Shown one piece after another: positions 25,660 to 35,339 of a DNA stretch of 64,000 nt (position 1 is the first letter of the stretch; the number at the start of each line of letters is the position of its first letter). A program made the position numbers and the translations under genes. The DNA comes from Lacisediminihabitans profunda (GTDB lineage: Bacteria; Actinomycetota; Actinomycetes; Actinomycetales; Microbacteriaceae). The stretch is from the NCBI RefSeq assembly GCF_008040105.1, contig NZ_VRMG01000003.1, positions 124,001-188,000 of the forward strand, read 5' to 3'. Below the pieces are notes generated by a model. It had not been told where the DNA came from. It searched no databases and saw only the letters and a program-made list of their open reading frames with translations.

Positions 25660-26768
25660 CGATGCAGCTGCGGGACCTCACGACACTGCGCGTCGGCGGG
25701 CCGGCCGACGAGGTGCTCGCACCCGCCGACGAGGCCTCCCTCGTCGCGGCGACGCTCGAGGTCTGGGCCTCCGGCGAAGACTGGTTCGTGCTGGGCGGCG
25801 GCTCCAACGTCGTCGTCTCCGACGAGGGCTTCGCCGGGACCGTGATCCGCGTCGTCACCCGCGGCATCGAGGCTCTGCCGGGCAATGGCAACGCGGTTCG
25901 GCTGCGTGTGCAGGCGGGGGAGCCGTGGGATGCGCTCGTGCAGTTCGCGGTGGAGAACGGGCTGGCCGGCCTCGAGGCGCTCTCCGGAATCCCGGGCTCG
26001 AGCGGGGCGGCGCCGATTCAGAACATCGGGGCCTATGGGCAGGAGATCGCGTCGCACCTGGTCGCCGTCCACTTCCTCGACTACGTCACCGGCGAGCTCG
26101 GCCGCGTCGAGGCGTCGGCGCTCGACCTCCACTACCGGAGTTCGGCCATCAAGAACGGTCGCCGGGGAGTCGTGGTGGCGATCGAGCTCGAGCTGGCGCG
26201 GACCCCGGGCGGGCTCAGCGAGCCGATCGGCTATTCGCAGCTTGCCCTGGCTCTCGGCCGTTCGGTGGGCGACCGCGTGCCGCTGGCCGACGTGCGCTCC
26301 GCGGTGCTCGCCCTGCGCGCGAGCAAGGGCATGCTGCTGGACGACGCGGATCCCGACTCTGTGAGCGCCGGTTCCTTCTTCACCAACCCCATCGTGAGCG
26401 AGCGTTTCGCCGGGACCCTTCCCCTCGACGCACCACGCTGGCCGGTCTCCCCCGATTCCTCCACTCCGATGGTGCGGCCGCTCGACACCTTCGACCCCGC
26501 CGACGTGCCGGTCATCCGCTCCGCCGCCGACCGCCGGGTGAAGCTCAGCGCGGCCTGGCTCATCGAGCACTCGGGGGTCACCCGCGGGTTCCGCCTTCCC
26601 GGCTCGCGGGCGGCCGTCTCGGGCAAGCACACCCTCGCGATCGTCAACACGGGGGCGGCCACCGCCACCGAAATCGCGGAGCTCGCCAGGTTCATCCAGT
26701 CCCGCGTGCTCTCGACGTTCGGCGTGATCCTGGCGCCCGAGCCCGTCTTCGTCGGCGCGTTCGAGTAG
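25656..26768 (+). CDS. murB: UDP-N-acetylenolpyruvoylglucosamine reductase MurB
   Basis: Cytoplasmic flavoenzyme that reduces enolpyruvyl-UDP-GlcNAc to UDP-MurNAc, 370 residues. The FAD motifs are visible: LGGGSNVVVSDEG, GIPGSSGAAPIQNIGAYGQE and HYRSSAIKNG (active-site Arg), with Ser in VSAGSFFTNPI and the final Glu in LAPEPVF. It starts either at GTG 25656 overlapping hadB or at ATG 25662. It is the type I enzyme with the long central domain. Confidence 0.96.
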   Translation: MTMQLRDLTTLRVGGPADEVLAPADEASLVAATLEVWASGEDWFVLGGGSNVVVSDEGFAGTVIRVVTRGIEALPGNGNAVRLRVQAGEPWDALVQFAVENGLAGLEALSGIPGSSGAAPIQNIGAYGQEIASHLVAVHFLDYVTGELGRVEASALDLHYRSSAIKNGRRGVVVAIELELARTPGGLSEPIGYSQLALALGRSVGDRVPLADVRSAVLALRASKGMLLDDADPDSVSAGSFFTNPIVSERFAGTLPLDAPRWPVSPDSSTPMVRPLDTFDPADVPVIRSAADRRVKLSAAWLIEHSGVTRGFRLPGSRAAVSGKHTLAIVNTGAATATEIAELARFIQSRVLSTFGVILAPEPVFVGAFE

Positions 26769-26782
26769 CCCGCAACTCCCGG

Positions 26783-27625
26783 TCAGGAGTCCTTGCGGAT
26801 CCAGCGGAACGTGAGGCGGCAGGCGACGAGTCCCACCACGAGCCAGATCGCCGTGACGATGGCGACCCCGCTCAGATTCCAGGTGCCGCCCATCTCGAGC
26901 GTCTTGAACGAGTCGGGCAGGAACACCGAGCGCATGCCCTGGGCCAGCCACTTGAGCGGGAAGATGCTGGCGAAGTTCTGAAGCCACTCCGGCAGCTGCG
27001 AGAAGCTGAGGTACACGCCAGAGATGAACTGCAGGATCAGCGTGATCGGGATGATCACGGCCGTCGCGCTCTTTCCCGTGCGCGGAAGCGCGCTGAGCGC
27101 GATTCCGAGCACGGCGCAGGTGGAGACGCCGAGCAGGAAGACCCAGGCGAAGGTGAGCCACTTCGCCGGATCCGTGGGCAGCTCCACCCTGAAGGCGACG
27201 GCAGCGACCAGCAGCAGGAGTCCCGACTGCAGGAGGCCCGTCACGACCACCTGTCCGATCTTTCCGATGAAATAGCTCAACACGGGTAGCGGGGAGCCGC
27301 CGAGTCGTTTGAGGGTGCCGTCGCTCCTCTCGTTGGCGATGTCGATGGACATGTTCTGCAGTCCGCTGAGAAGCACGCCGGCCGCGAGCATGGCGGGGAG
27401 GTAGAACTCGGCGGCGGTCACCTTGTCGCCACTCGCGTTCGTTCCGAAGCTGGCGGCGCTGAAGGCCACGGAGAAGATCGTGAGGAAGATCAGCGGAAAC
27501 AGGAAGGTGAAGAACACAGAGTCGCCCTGGCGGAAGTAGGTCTTCACCTCGTAGGCGACCCGGCTGGCGCCGAGGGTCACGGTGCGGCCCGCTGGCAGCT
27601 TCGGGGTGGCGGTTGTCGTGGTCAC
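26783..27625 (-). CDS. ABC-2 type transporter permease
   Basis: A 280-residue membrane protein with about six hydrophobic segments (IFLTIFSVAFSA, LLSGLQNMSIDIA, VVTGLLQSGLLLL, FISGVYLSFSQLP, VVGLVACRL). It is an ABC-2 permease of the DRA/drug-export type. GTG 27625 overlaps the stop of the ATPase gene (GTGA), so the two are coupled. The substrate is unknown; actinobacterial homologues are linked to drug or antibiotic export. Confidence 0.88.
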   Translation of the reverse strand: MTTTTATPKLPAGRTVTLGASRVAYEVKTYFRQGDSVFFTFLFPLIFLTIFSVAFSAASFGTNASGDKVTAAEFYLPAMLAAGVLLSGLQNMSIDIANERSDGTLKRLGGSPLPVLSYFIGKIGQVVVTGLLQSGLLLLVAAVAFRVELPTDPAKWLTFAWVFLLGVSTCAVLGIALSALPRTGKSATAVIIPITLILQFISGVYLSFSQLPEWLQNFASIFPLKWLAQGMRSVFLPDSFKTLEMGGTWNLSGVAIVTAIWLVVGLVACRLTFRWIRKDS

Positions 27626-28512
27626 AGTGAGTGCTCCAGTTGATCCATGGTCTTGTCGTTGGTGCCGTGGGCCGCGACGAGGGCGAGGTAGACGTCCTCG
27701 AGGCTGGGGCGTCGAACCTCGAGGCCCGCCGGCTCCCCGCCGGTGGCGGCGAAGAGGCGTGCAACGAGGGAAGCGGGCTCGGTCGTCCGCTCCTCGTGCT
27801 GTCCGTTCTCGTCCCGCCAGCGCACGAGGGGAATCCGGGAGTCCGCCCCGCCGATCTCGTCGATCGTGCCGATGTCGATGAGCGTGCCCCCGGCGATCAC
27901 GCCGGCGCGGTCGCCAAGCTGGGCCGCCTCGTCGAGATAGTGGGTGGTGAGCAGGATGGTGGTCCCCTCGCGCTTGAGGGACCGGATGAGTTCCCAGAAC
28001 TCGCGCCTTGCTTCCGGGTCGAAACCCGTCGTCGGCTCGTCGAGGAAGAGCAGTTCCGGTCGTCCAACGACGCCGAGTGCGACATCCACGCGCCTCCGTT
28101 GTCCGCCGGAGAGGGACTTGATCCTGCTCTTGGCCTTGTCGGTGAGACCGACGGCGGCGATCACCTCGTCGACGTCGCGCGGGTGGGGATAGAAGCCGGC
28201 GAAGTGCGCGAGCTGTTCGCGCACCGTGACATTCCCGCTCTCGCCGCTCGACTGGAGCACAATGCCGAGTCGGGCCTTCCAGTCGAGTCCGCCGTGCTGC
28301 GGGTCGACCCCGAGCACACTCGCCTCGCCGCTCGAGCGGTCCCGGTAGCCCTCCAGAATCTCGATCGTTGTCGACTTGCCGGCGCCGTTCGGGCCGAGAA
28401 GAGCGAAGGTCTCCCCGCGTTCGATATCGAAGCTCACCCCGTCGAGGGCGACGAAATTGCCGTAGGTCTTTCGCAGGTCGCGCACTCGCACATGCGGCTC
28501 GGGAGTTGTCAT
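27622..28512 (-). CDS. ABC transporter ATP-binding protein
   Basis: A 296-residue ATPase of the drug exporter type. Walker A is GPNGAGKSTT, the signature LSGGQRRRVDVALG, and Walker B LLFLDEPTTGFD, followed by TTHYLDEAAQLGDR. It has the C-terminal extension found in DrrA-like proteins. It forms an exporter with the permease downstream on this strand. Confidence 0.93.
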   Translation of the reverse strand: MTTPEPHVRVRDLRKTYGNFVALDGVSFDIERGETFALLGPNGAGKSTTIEILEGYRDRSSGEASVLGVDPQHGGLDWKARLGIVLQSSGESGNVTVREQLAHFAGFYPHPRDVDEVIAAVGLTDKAKSRIKSLSGGQRRRVDVALGVVGRPELLFLDEPTTGFDPEARREFWELIRSLKREGTTILLTTHYLDEAAQLGDRAGVIAGGTLIDIGTIDEIGGADSRIPLVRWRDENGQHEERTTEPASLVARLFAATGGEPAGLEVRRPSLEDVYLALVAAHGTNDKTMDQLEHSL

Positions 28513-28729
28513 GGTCCCATGCTGGCGGTCCCGGCCGCTCCGAACAACTCTCCATCGGCCCCCTCCCCCTCGACAGATCGGTCGGCGCCGGGCCCGACCT
28601 CGCTTTGCGGCTGCCAGACGGGTGACCTACACTGGGTTGAGGTGGTTGAAATCAGCCATACTTTTGTGTGCCCATTTGGGGTGCGAGCATCACGTCGACG
28701 CGAGCGAGAGTGTGTGGTTTTTCCCCCGA

Positions 28730-28802
28730 AGGGCGGTGGCTCAATTGGTAGAGCAGCGGTCTCCAAAACCGCAGGTTGCAGGTTCAAGTCCTGTCCGCCC
28801 TG
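28730..28802 (+). tRNA. tRNA-Trp (CCA)
   Basis: Cloverleaf with acceptor AGGGCGG/CCGCCCT, D-arm gctcaattggtagagc, anticodon stem GCGGT/ACCGC with loop CTCCAAA and anticodon CCA at 28763-28765, and T-arm gcaggttcaagtcctgt. CCA is not encoded. It precedes secE, as in most actinobacteria. Confidence 0.97.
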
Positions 28803-28889
28803 CAGCTCGGATCGTGCAAGCACGCACGGTTCGGCAGATGGACTAGCGATCACCTCGATCGCAAGACCAGTTTCTGGAAGGTAGTAAGC

Positions 28890-29162
28890 GTGGCGAGAAA
28901 AGTGATCGACGAGCCCAGCGAGGACATCGTCGCGAACGCCCGAAAGGACCGCGGCACGATCCGTGGCCCATTCGGACGACTCGCCCTCTTCATCCGACAG
29001 GTGATCAACGAGCTGCGGAAGGTCGTCACCCCGACCCGCAAGGAGCTCGTGAGCTACACCGGAGTCGTGCTGGTCTTCGTGGTCATCATGATGGCGCTGG
29101 TGTACGGCCTCGACATCGTCTTTGCGTTCGCGGTCAACTTCGTGTTCGGAAGCAACAAGTAG
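28890..29162 (+). CDS. secE: Preprotein translocase subunit SecE
   Basis: A 90-residue subunit of the SecYEG channel. One membrane segment (about 60-80) follows the conserved RQVINELRKVVTPTRKELVSYT region. GTG 28890 follows GGAAGG with a 9-base spacing. It is followed by nusG, the usual order. Confidence 0.95.
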   Translation: MARKVIDEPSEDIVANARKDRGTIRGPFGRLALFIRQVINELRKVVTPTRKELVSYTGVVLVFVVIMMALVYGLDIVFAFAVNFVFGSNK

Positions 29163-29265
29163 CAAGCCTCGCTTGCCGGGACGCCGCTCATCAGCGGCGC
29201 GGTCCCAGAACGTGATCGGTGCACAGCGCCGGAACGCAAGTCAAGAAACGGAATGGATTATTCAA

Positions 29266-30309
29266 GTGTCTGGAACAGAGCGCGACGATATCGACCTCGC
29301 GACTGCCGCGGAGCAGTCATCCGAGGAGGACGAAGCGCAGGAGGGCAACGAGCTCGCTGCCGATGAGGACTCCGTGGAGTCCGCAGAGGAGCTGGCCCTG
29401 CACCTCGTCGACGAGAACGAGGACGACGACATCGACAGCGTAGAGCTCGACCTCAACGCCGCCCTCGATGCCGTCGAGGCCGCCGTCGACCCCGAGGCCG
29501 ACGCGATCATCGACGAGGCCCTCGACATCGACTCTCCCGACGAGGCCGAGGCCGCCGCCGAGGCCGCCGAGGACGAGGTCGGATTCGTGGAGCCGGAGGA
29601 GGCCGAGGTCGTGCCGTTCGACGCCGCCTTCGAAGCGGAGATCGAGTCCGAGCTCTCCGAGCAGGCAAGCGTCGACGAGGCCGAGCCCGCCGACGTCGAT
29701 CCGTACGAGGAGTTCCGCGCCGAGCTCAAGGCGAAGCCGGGCAAGTGGTACGTGATCCACTCCTACGCCGGGTTCGAGAAGCGCGTCAAGCAGAACATCG
29801 AGAACCGCAAGGTGTCGATGGCCATGGAGGACTACGTCTTCCAGGTCGAGGTGCCGATGGAAGACGTCGTCGAGATCAAGAACGGCCAGCGCAAGCTCGT
29901 CACGCGAGTGCGCATCCCCGGATACGTGCTCGTGCGGATGGACCTCAACGAGGACAGCTGGTCCGTTGTTCGCCACACCCCGGGCGTCACCGGGTTCGTC
30001 GGCAACTCGCACAACCCGACCCCGCTGCGCTTCGAAGAGGCGTTCTCGATGCTCAAGAGTCTGGTCCAGATCGTCGAGGCGCCGGTGAGGGCCGGGGCCA
30101 AGGGCGGCAAGGCCGTGGGCCGTTCGATCCCTCAAGAGGTCGACTTCGAGATCGGCGAGACCATCACGATCAAGGAAGGCTCGTTCGCCGGGCTTCCCGG
30201 TTCGATCAGCGAGATCAAGCCGGAGAGCGGCAAGCTCATCGTGCTCGTCTCGCTCTTCGAGCGCGAGACCCCGGTCGAGCTCAGCTTCGACCAGGTCACC
30301 AAGCTGTAG
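29266..30309 (+). CDS. nusG: Transcription termination/antitermination protein NusG
   Basis: A 347-residue transcription factor. The N-terminal 150 residues are an acidic, repetitive extension (DEDSVESAEELALHLVDENE and similar) typical of actinobacterial NusG. The NGN domain follows (KPGKWYVIHSYAGFEKRVKQNIENR), then a KOW domain starting GETITIKEGSFAGLPGSISEI. GTG 29266 is chosen. A terminator lies 26 bases after its stop, so nusG is not co-transcribed with rplK here. Confidence 0.96.
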   Translation: MSGTERDDIDLATAAEQSSEEDEAQEGNELAADEDSVESAEELALHLVDENEDDDIDSVELDLNAALDAVEAAVDPEADAIIDEALDIDSPDEAEAAAEAAEDEVGFVEPEEAEVVPFDAAFEAEIESELSEQASVDEAEPADVDPYEEFRAELKAKPGKWYVIHSYAGFEKRVKQNIENRKVSMAMEDYVFQVEVPMEDVVEIKNGQRKLVTRVRIPGYVLVRMDLNEDSWSVVRHTPGVTGFVGNSHNPTPLRFEEAFSMLKSLVQIVEAPVRAGAKGGKAVGRSIPQEVDFEIGETITIKEGSFAGLPGSISEIKPESGKLIVLVSLFERETPVELSFDQVTKL

Positions 30310-30334
30310 TCGCTGACATAACGCCAGCCACGGG

Positions 30335-30382
30335 AGCGCGGGCGCGCCGAGTCACACTCGGTGCGGCCGCGCTCTTTGTTTT
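30335..30382 (+). terminator. Intrinsic terminator after nusG
   Basis: A GC-rich stem from agcgcgg (30335) to ccgcgct (30367-30373), with inner arms cgag/ctcg, is followed by ctttgtttt. It separates secE-nusG from the inserted genes and from rplK. Confidence 0.8.
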
Positions 30383-30522
30383 CTGGCACGTAGGTCAGGC
30401 TTACGATTCCGGTGAGATGCATTTCGGACGCCCCCTGAAATTGGCTGCCGCGCAAAGTGCTGGTGATGGGAAGTGAAAGCAGATGAACACAGCCGCGTCG
30501 TCCAGTTTTGCCAGCCATTCCC

Positions 30523-31074
30523 ATGGTTGATCCAGAGGTTCGATGGGCGGATTTGGATGACGCGCGAGAGGTCGCCATCGTCCACGTCGATTCGTGGAAA
30601 GCCGCCTACTCAGGCCTGATCGATCAACGTGTTCTAGACGCCCTTGACGTTGACCAACGCGCCCGCAGCTGGTCCCGGTGGATTGCATCGTCAATTTCTG
30701 GACAGCCAACTGATGACCCGCTGAGCGAACCGCACAGGATGCTCGTCGCGGAGTCCGATGGCCAAGTCGTGGGCTGGGCTACATTCGGCCCCGGACGCGA
30801 TCAGGGGAGGTCTCAGGTTGGAGAGTTGGCCGGCCTCTATGTGCATCCCGACCATTGGTCTGCGCGGATAGGGCACGCACTCATCACTCGCGTGGAGCGC
30901 GAGCTCCGCTCCGGAGGGTGGACCGAGGCGTACCTTTGGGTTCTCCGGGGGAATGACCGAGCAATCCGCTTCTACGAACGGCACGGCTGGGCTGCCGATG
31001 GAGTTGACAAGATCGTCGAAGCCGGAGGGGCGGCCAATCTCCCGGAGACTCGCCACGTGCGACGCCTCGGCTAA
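30523..31074 (+). CDS. GNAT-family N-acetyltransferase, atypical base composition
   Basis: A 183-residue acetyltransferase with the acetyl-CoA binding block VGELAGLYVHPDHWSARIGHALITR and the C-terminal AYLWVLRGNDRAIRFYERHGW. The substrate is unknown. ATG 30523 lacks a good RBS; TTG 30508 is another option. It sits alone between nusG and rplK where most actinobacteria have no gene, and its GC content is visibly lower than that of its neighbours, which suggests recent acquisition. Confidence 0.85.
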   Translation: MVDPEVRWADLDDAREVAIVHVDSWKAAYSGLIDQRVLDALDVDQRARSWSRWIASSISGQPTDDPLSEPHRMLVAESDGQVVGWATFGPGRDQGRSQVGELAGLYVHPDHWSARIGHALITRVERELRSGGWTEAYLWVLRGNDRAIRFYERHGWAADGVDKIVEAGGAANLPETRHVRRLG

Positions 31075-31141
31075 ATGCTCGCATTGTCGTGACCGTCGGC
31101 CCGATTCGCATCTCGCTGGACTCGTGAGCCTGACCCACGTG

Positions 31142-32386
31142 CTAGAACGGCGGAGGATCGGGCGCGGCGACATACCCGGTGGGGCTGGTCCACTCGATGC
31201 GCCCGGCGGCATCCTGGGTGATGGTCCACTTCGTCTGGTGTTTGTCGCGATGATGGTTGCGGCACAGGTGCGACAGGTTCATGAGGGTGGTTTGGCCCCC
31301 GAATTGTCGATCGATTGTGTGGTCGAGGTCGCAATTCATGGCGCGTTTACCGCAGCCGGGAAAAGTGCAGGTCTGGTCGATGAGTTGCCGCATGCGCCGG
31401 AGGCCCTCGGGAATGTGCTTAGTCGGTTGATCGATGTCGAGGATGGCGCCGGTCACGGGATCCGTGAGGATTCGGTAGATCGAGGTCGCATCGCCGGCGA
31501 GGCGACGGGCGGTCTCCGCATCGATCGGGCCGTAGCCCTCGAGGGATGCAGGCGACTCGGTTTGACCCAGGAGCGTGAGCATCGGGATGAGCACGCCGAC
31601 CCGCATCGCCACGGAACCACCGCCGGCTCCGGTGATCATGTCGCCGAAGACGTCGGCCCGGAGTTGCGGCATAGTGCGCGTTTCGCCGTGCACCGCCGAC
31701 AGCCGGAGCGCTTCGGCGTCGAGGAGCGCCATCGCGGCGGTCGCGACGTCGGCCGGCAGGTAGGCCGAGATCCACGCCATGCCTTCGAGGTCGGGCTCGA
31801 AGGTGACACAGCGAAGGGACGCTTCGGCCTGGTGCCTCTCGACCGCCGTGTCTGCGACGATCTGTTCGCGGAGTTTGCGGGCGTAGGCGCGGAACCGGGC
31901 CGGGGCGAGCCGCGTCGCATGCTCGACGACAGCGGCGTCGAACGCGGCGAATGCCGCCCTATCGCCCTCCGGAAGCGACGCGGCAAGTTCGGCCACCGTG
32001 CGGGCGTTGGCGGGGGATACATCGCCCCAGCGGAACCTCTGCCACAGGATGGGGGTGCGGCTGATCATCGTGACGGCCTGGTGTTCGTGCGACCGCACGG
32101 TATTCTCCGAGAGCGCGAGCCGCACGGCGAGGTCGGCGATCGCGGCCCGCTCGGAGAATTCAACATACGCCGCGAACTCGACGTCTTCCCTCGAGAATCG
32201 TGAGGCGTGATCGCCGACGAACACCTCTGGACTGAATCGGGCTTCTTCCAGCACCGAATGGATGGCGACCAACGTGGCCGCGTGATGCGCGTTCACGGCG
32301 TGCTGTTCGTACTCCGCTGCCGCGATTGCCGTGTCGACACGCACGTCGGATCGGGCCTGATCCGAGTAGAAGCCGAGCGTCTCCAT
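31142..32386 (-). CDS. DUF222 domain HNH endonuclease
   Basis: A 414-residue protein of the DUF222/13E12-repeat family common in actinobacteria. A long helical DUF222 region precedes a C-terminal HNH nuclease with a zinc knuckle: CTFPGCGKRAMNCDLDHTID, then NLSHLCRNHHRDKH and KWTITQDAAG. ATG 32386 is preferred over TTG 32398. Members are often present in many copies and their biological role is unclear. It is inserted antiparallel between nusG and rplK. Confidence 0.9.
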   Translation of the reverse strand: METLGFYSDQARSDVRVDTAIAAAEYEQHAVNAHHAATLVAIHSVLEEARFSPEVFVGDHASRFSREDVEFAAYVEFSERAAIADLAVRLALSENTVRSHEHQAVTMISRTPILWQRFRWGDVSPANARTVAELAASLPEGDRAAFAAFDAAVVEHATRLAPARFRAYARKLREQIVADTAVERHQAEASLRCVTFEPDLEGMAWISAYLPADVATAAMALLDAEALRLSAVHGETRTMPQLRADVFGDMITGAGGGSVAMRVGVLIPMLTLLGQTESPASLEGYGPIDAETARRLAGDATSIYRILTDPVTGAILDIDQPTKHIPEGLRRMRQLIDQTCTFPGCGKRAMNCDLDHTIDRQFGGQTTLMNLSHLCRNHHRDKHQTKWTITQDAAGRIEWTSPTGYVAAPDPPPF

Positions 32387-32521
32387 ACCGGTATCCAATA
32401 GGCAACCACCGACATTTCGCGTAAGCTAAACAGGTTGTCCCTTCGGGGGCGACCGCACCGCATCCGTTCGGATGTCGGGAGAGCTGGCCAACACGGGCCA
32501 GTTCGACAGAAAAGGAAAAAA

Positions 32522-32953
32522 ATGGCACCGAAGAAGAAGGTCACCGGTCTGATTAAGCTTCAGATCCAGGCCGGCGCCGCCAACCCAGCACCGCCCATCG
32601 GGCCGGCGCTCGGACAGCACGGCGTTAACATCATGGAGTTCTGCAAGGCGTACAACGCCGCGACCGAGTCGCAGCGCGGCAACGTCATCCCGGTGGAAAT
32701 CACCGTCTACGAGGACCGCTCGTTCACCTTCGTCCTGAAGACGCCTCCCGCCGCGGAGCTCATCAAGAAGGCCGCCGGAGTCGCCAAGGGATCCGGCACC
32801 CCGCACACCACCAAGGTGGGACGCCTGTCGAAGGACCAGCTCCGCTCGATCGCCGAGCAGAAGATGGTCGACCTCAACGCCAACGACGTTCAGGCCGCAG
32901 AGAAGATCATCGCGGGCACCGCTCGCTCTATGGGAATTACGGTGGACGCATAA
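32522..32953 (+). CDS. rplK: 50S ribosomal protein L11
   Basis: A 143-residue ribosomal protein, with the N-terminal [29 protein letters not shown] and C-terminal [11 protein letters not shown] signatures. It binds the GTPase centre of 23S rRNA. AAAGGA lies about 7 bases before ATG 32522. The stop shares a base with the rplA start (TAATG). Confidence 0.97.
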   Translation: MAPKKKVTGLIKLQIQAGAANPAPPIGPALGQHGVNIMEFCKAYNAATESQRGNVIPVEITVYEDRSFTFVLKTPPAAELIKKAAGVAKGSGTPHTTKVGRLSKDQLRSIAEQKMVDLNANDVQAAEKIIAGTARSMGITVDA

Positions 32954-33642
32954 TGGCCAAGAAGTCGAAGGCCTACCGGGCCGCCGCCGAGAAGATCGAA
33001 GACGGCAAGTTCTACACCCCCAACGAAGCGGTCAGCATTGCCCGCGAGACCGGTTCCAAGAATTTCAACTCGACCGTCGAGGTCGCGCTGAAGCTCGGAG
33101 TCGACCCGCGCAAGGCCGACCAGATGGTTCGCGGAACCGTCATCCTGCCGCACGGCACGGGTAAGACCGCCCGCGTCATCGTGTTCGCAACCGGACCCGC
33201 CGCCGAAGCCGCCATCGCGGCCGGCGCGGACGAGGTCGGTGGCGACGAGCTCATCGAGAAGGTGGCCGCCGGCTACACCTCGTTCGACTCTGCCGTCTCT
33301 ACCCCTGAGCTCATGGGCAAGGTCGGTCGTCTCGGAAAGGTGCTCGGCCCGCGTGGCCTCATGCCGAACCCGAAGACCGGAACGGTGACGCCGGACGTCG
33401 CGAAGGCCGTCAACGAGATCAAGGGCGGAAAGATCGAGTTCCGCGTGGACAAGCACTCCAACGTGCACTTCATCGTCGGCAAGGCCGCGTTCACGGCCGA
33501 GCAGCTCGAGGAGAACATCAAGTCCGCGCTCGACGAGATCGTGCGCTCCAAGCCGAGCTCCGCGAAGGGCCGCTACATCCAGAAGGGCACCGTCACGACC
33601 ACCTTCGGTCCCGGCATCCCGCTGGACGTGAACGTACTCTAG
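32953..33642 (+). CDS. rplA: 50S ribosomal protein L1
   Basis: A 229-residue L1 stalk protein. The signature [16 protein letters not shown] and the conserved [19 protein letters not shown] are present. Its ATG overlaps the rplK stop by one base, and a terminator follows immediately after the stop. Confidence 0.97.
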   Translation: MAKKSKAYRAAAEKIEDGKFYTPNEAVSIARETGSKNFNSTVEVALKLGVDPRKADQMVRGTVILPHGTGKTARVIVFATGPAAEAAIAAGADEVGGDELIEKVAAGYTSFDSAVSTPELMGKVGRLGKVLGPRGLMPNPKTGTVTPDVAKAVNEIKGGKIEFRVDKHSNVHFIVGKAAFTAEQLEENIKSALDEIVRSKPSSAKGRYIQKGTVTTTFGPGIPLDVNVL

Positions 33643-33651
33643 GCAGCAACG

Positions 33652-33683
33652 CGAAAGGGGTCGGCTTCTGCCGGCCCCTTTCG
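33652..33683 (+). terminator. Terminator after rplA
   Basis: The stem cgaaagggg...cccctttcg with inner cggc/gccg closes over a ttct loop, 10 bases after the rplA stop. It ends the rplKA operon. Confidence 0.85.
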
Positions 33684-33705
33684 TGCATCCGGAAGGGGGA
33701 CAACG

Positions 33706-34287
33706 ATGCCGCACTCGATTCGCCGGGCGGTCGCGGCCGACGCGGCCCAGCTTCACGAGGTCGCAGCGGCCACGTTCGCCCTCGCCTGCCCTCCCGGCAC
33801 CAGCCAGGAGGACATCGACGCGTTCGTGCGCGACGTTCTCTCGGTCGAGCGCTTCGAGTCCTACCTCGCCGACTCCGCCCGCGAGCTCCTGGTGGCCGTG
33901 CGACACGATCGCCTCGTCGGCTACACGATGCTCGTGGCCGGCGAGCCGAAGGACCCGGATGTCGCGTCGGCCATCGCCGCGCGCCCCACGATCGAATTGA
34001 GCAAGTTCTACCTGCTCGCCGGCGAGCATGGCGCGGGCGTCGCATCCGCCCTCATGGAGGCGACCCTCGAGGCGGCCGGGGCGAGCGGCGCCGCCGGGGT
34101 GTGGCTCGGCGTGAACCAGCACAACGGCCGCGCCAACCGTTTCTATGAGAAGCACGGCTTCGCGGTGGTGGGCACCAAGCGCTTTCTGGTGGGCGACGAG
34201 TGGCACGACGACTTCACTCGCGAACGGGTCTTCGGCGCCGAGGGTGCCGCCCGCCAGTGGCGGTCTCTCCAGGCACGATCTCTCTAG
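33706..34287 (+). CDS. GNAT-family N-acetyltransferase
   Basis: A 193-residue acetyltransferase with the acetyl-CoA motif IELSKFYLLAGEHGAGVASALMEA and the VWLGVNQHNGRANRFYEKHGF block. GGGGGACAACG lies before ATG. Substrate unknown. Its stop overlaps the next, convergent gene by 4 bases. Confidence 0.88.
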   Translation: MPHSIRRAVAADAAQLHEVAAATFALACPPGTSQEDIDAFVRDVLSVERFESYLADSARELLVAVRHDRLVGYTMLVAGEPKDPDVASAIAARPTIELSKFYLLAGEHGAGVASALMEATLEAAGASGAAGVWLGVNQHNGRANRFYEKHGFAVVGTKRFLVGDEWHDDFTRERVFGAEGAARQWRSLQARSL

Positions 34288-35252
34288 GCGCGATTGCCGA
34301 GGTCGAGCACGATCTTTCCACGCGCGTGGCCGGACTCGATCGCCGTGTGGGCGTCCGCGGCGGCGGTGAGCTCGAAGACGCTGTCGAGGGTGACGTGCAC
34401 ATCACCGGCCTCGAGCAACCGCCCGATCACCGCGAGGGTCGAGCCGTCCGGCGCCACCCGGTAGGTGGTGGCGCGCACACCGACGGCCGCGGCGTCCGCG
34501 GCGAGCGTCGGCCAGCTGCCGCTCGGCACGTTTACGAGCAGGCCGCCCGACCGAAGCACACGCAGTGACCGGGAGCCGGTGTCGTCGTGGACGTTGCCGA
34601 TGAGGTCGATCACCACGTCGACTCCGGAGAGCACCTCCTCGAAGCGGGTCATCGTGTAGTCGATCACCTCGGCGGCACCGAGTTCGCGCAGCCAGCCCAG
34701 GTTGCGGGGCGACCCGGTCGCGATCACATGGGCGCCGAAGTAGGCGGCGAACTGCACGGCGAAGTGGCCGACACCGCCCGCGCCGGCGTGGATGAGGATG
34801 CGCTGGCCTTCATGCGCCTTGGCCACGTCGACGACCGCGCCCCACGCTGTGAGGGCCGCGAGGGGTACACCGGCCGCCTCGAGGTGCGAGAGTCTCGTGG
34901 GCTTGCGCGCGACGCTGAGGCTGGGCACGGTCACGAATTCCGCGTAACAGCCGGCCATCCGCGGCACCGGCACCATCCCGAAGACCTCGTCGCCCGGTTT
35001 CAGAGGAAACGCCTCGTATGGCGACTCCACCACCACGCCGCTGAAGTCGCAGCCGAGAATGACCGGGAAGCTGGTGATTCCGGCGGACACGCCGGCACCG
35101 GCCCGCGTCTTGGCGTCGATGGGATTGACCCCCGCCGCCATGACCTTCACGAGAACCTCGGAGTTCAGCTTCGTGGGGAGGGGCACCTCGGCGAGGGTGA
35201 GACTGCCAGGGCCCCCGGTGGTCGCGATCACCATTGCTCGCATCGTGGTCAT
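34284..35252 (-). CDS. NADP-dependent medium-chain oxidoreductase (quinone reductase type)
   Basis: A 322-residue zinc-independent MDR enzyme with the NADP-binding motif AGAGGVGHFAVQFAA. ATG 35252 is the start before MTTMRAMVIATTGG; the second Met is 3 codons on. It is a second QOR-like protein beside the one at 16553. Substrate unknown. Confidence 0.9.
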   Translation of the reverse strand: MTTMRAMVIATTGGPGSLTLAEVPLPTKLNSEVLVKVMAAGVNPIDAKTRAGAGVSAGITSFPVILGCDFSGVVVESPYEAFPLKPGDEVFGMVPVPRMAGCYAEFVTVPSLSVARKPTRLSHLEAAGVPLAALTAWGAVVDVAKAHEGQRILIHAGAGGVGHFAVQFAAYFGAHVIATGSPRNLGWLRELGAAEVIDYTMTRFEEVLSGVDVVIDLIGNVHDDTGSRSLRVLRSGGLLVNVPSGSWPTLAADAAAVGVRATTYRVAPDGSTLAVIGRLLEAGDVHVTLDSVFELTAAADAHTAIESGHARGKIVLDLGNRA

Positions 35253-35339
35253 GACCAACAGTAAAGCCGCCCAATGATTCGCCGGTGTTACGGCGGTGTC
35301 AATTGGAAGCAAACTATGCCTCGGCTCTACGATTCACTA

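Noticed and set aside
29317-30135. Long minus-strand frame opposite nusG
   Set aside because: It is a mirror of the acidic NusG extension with no domain, and nusG is unambiguous.
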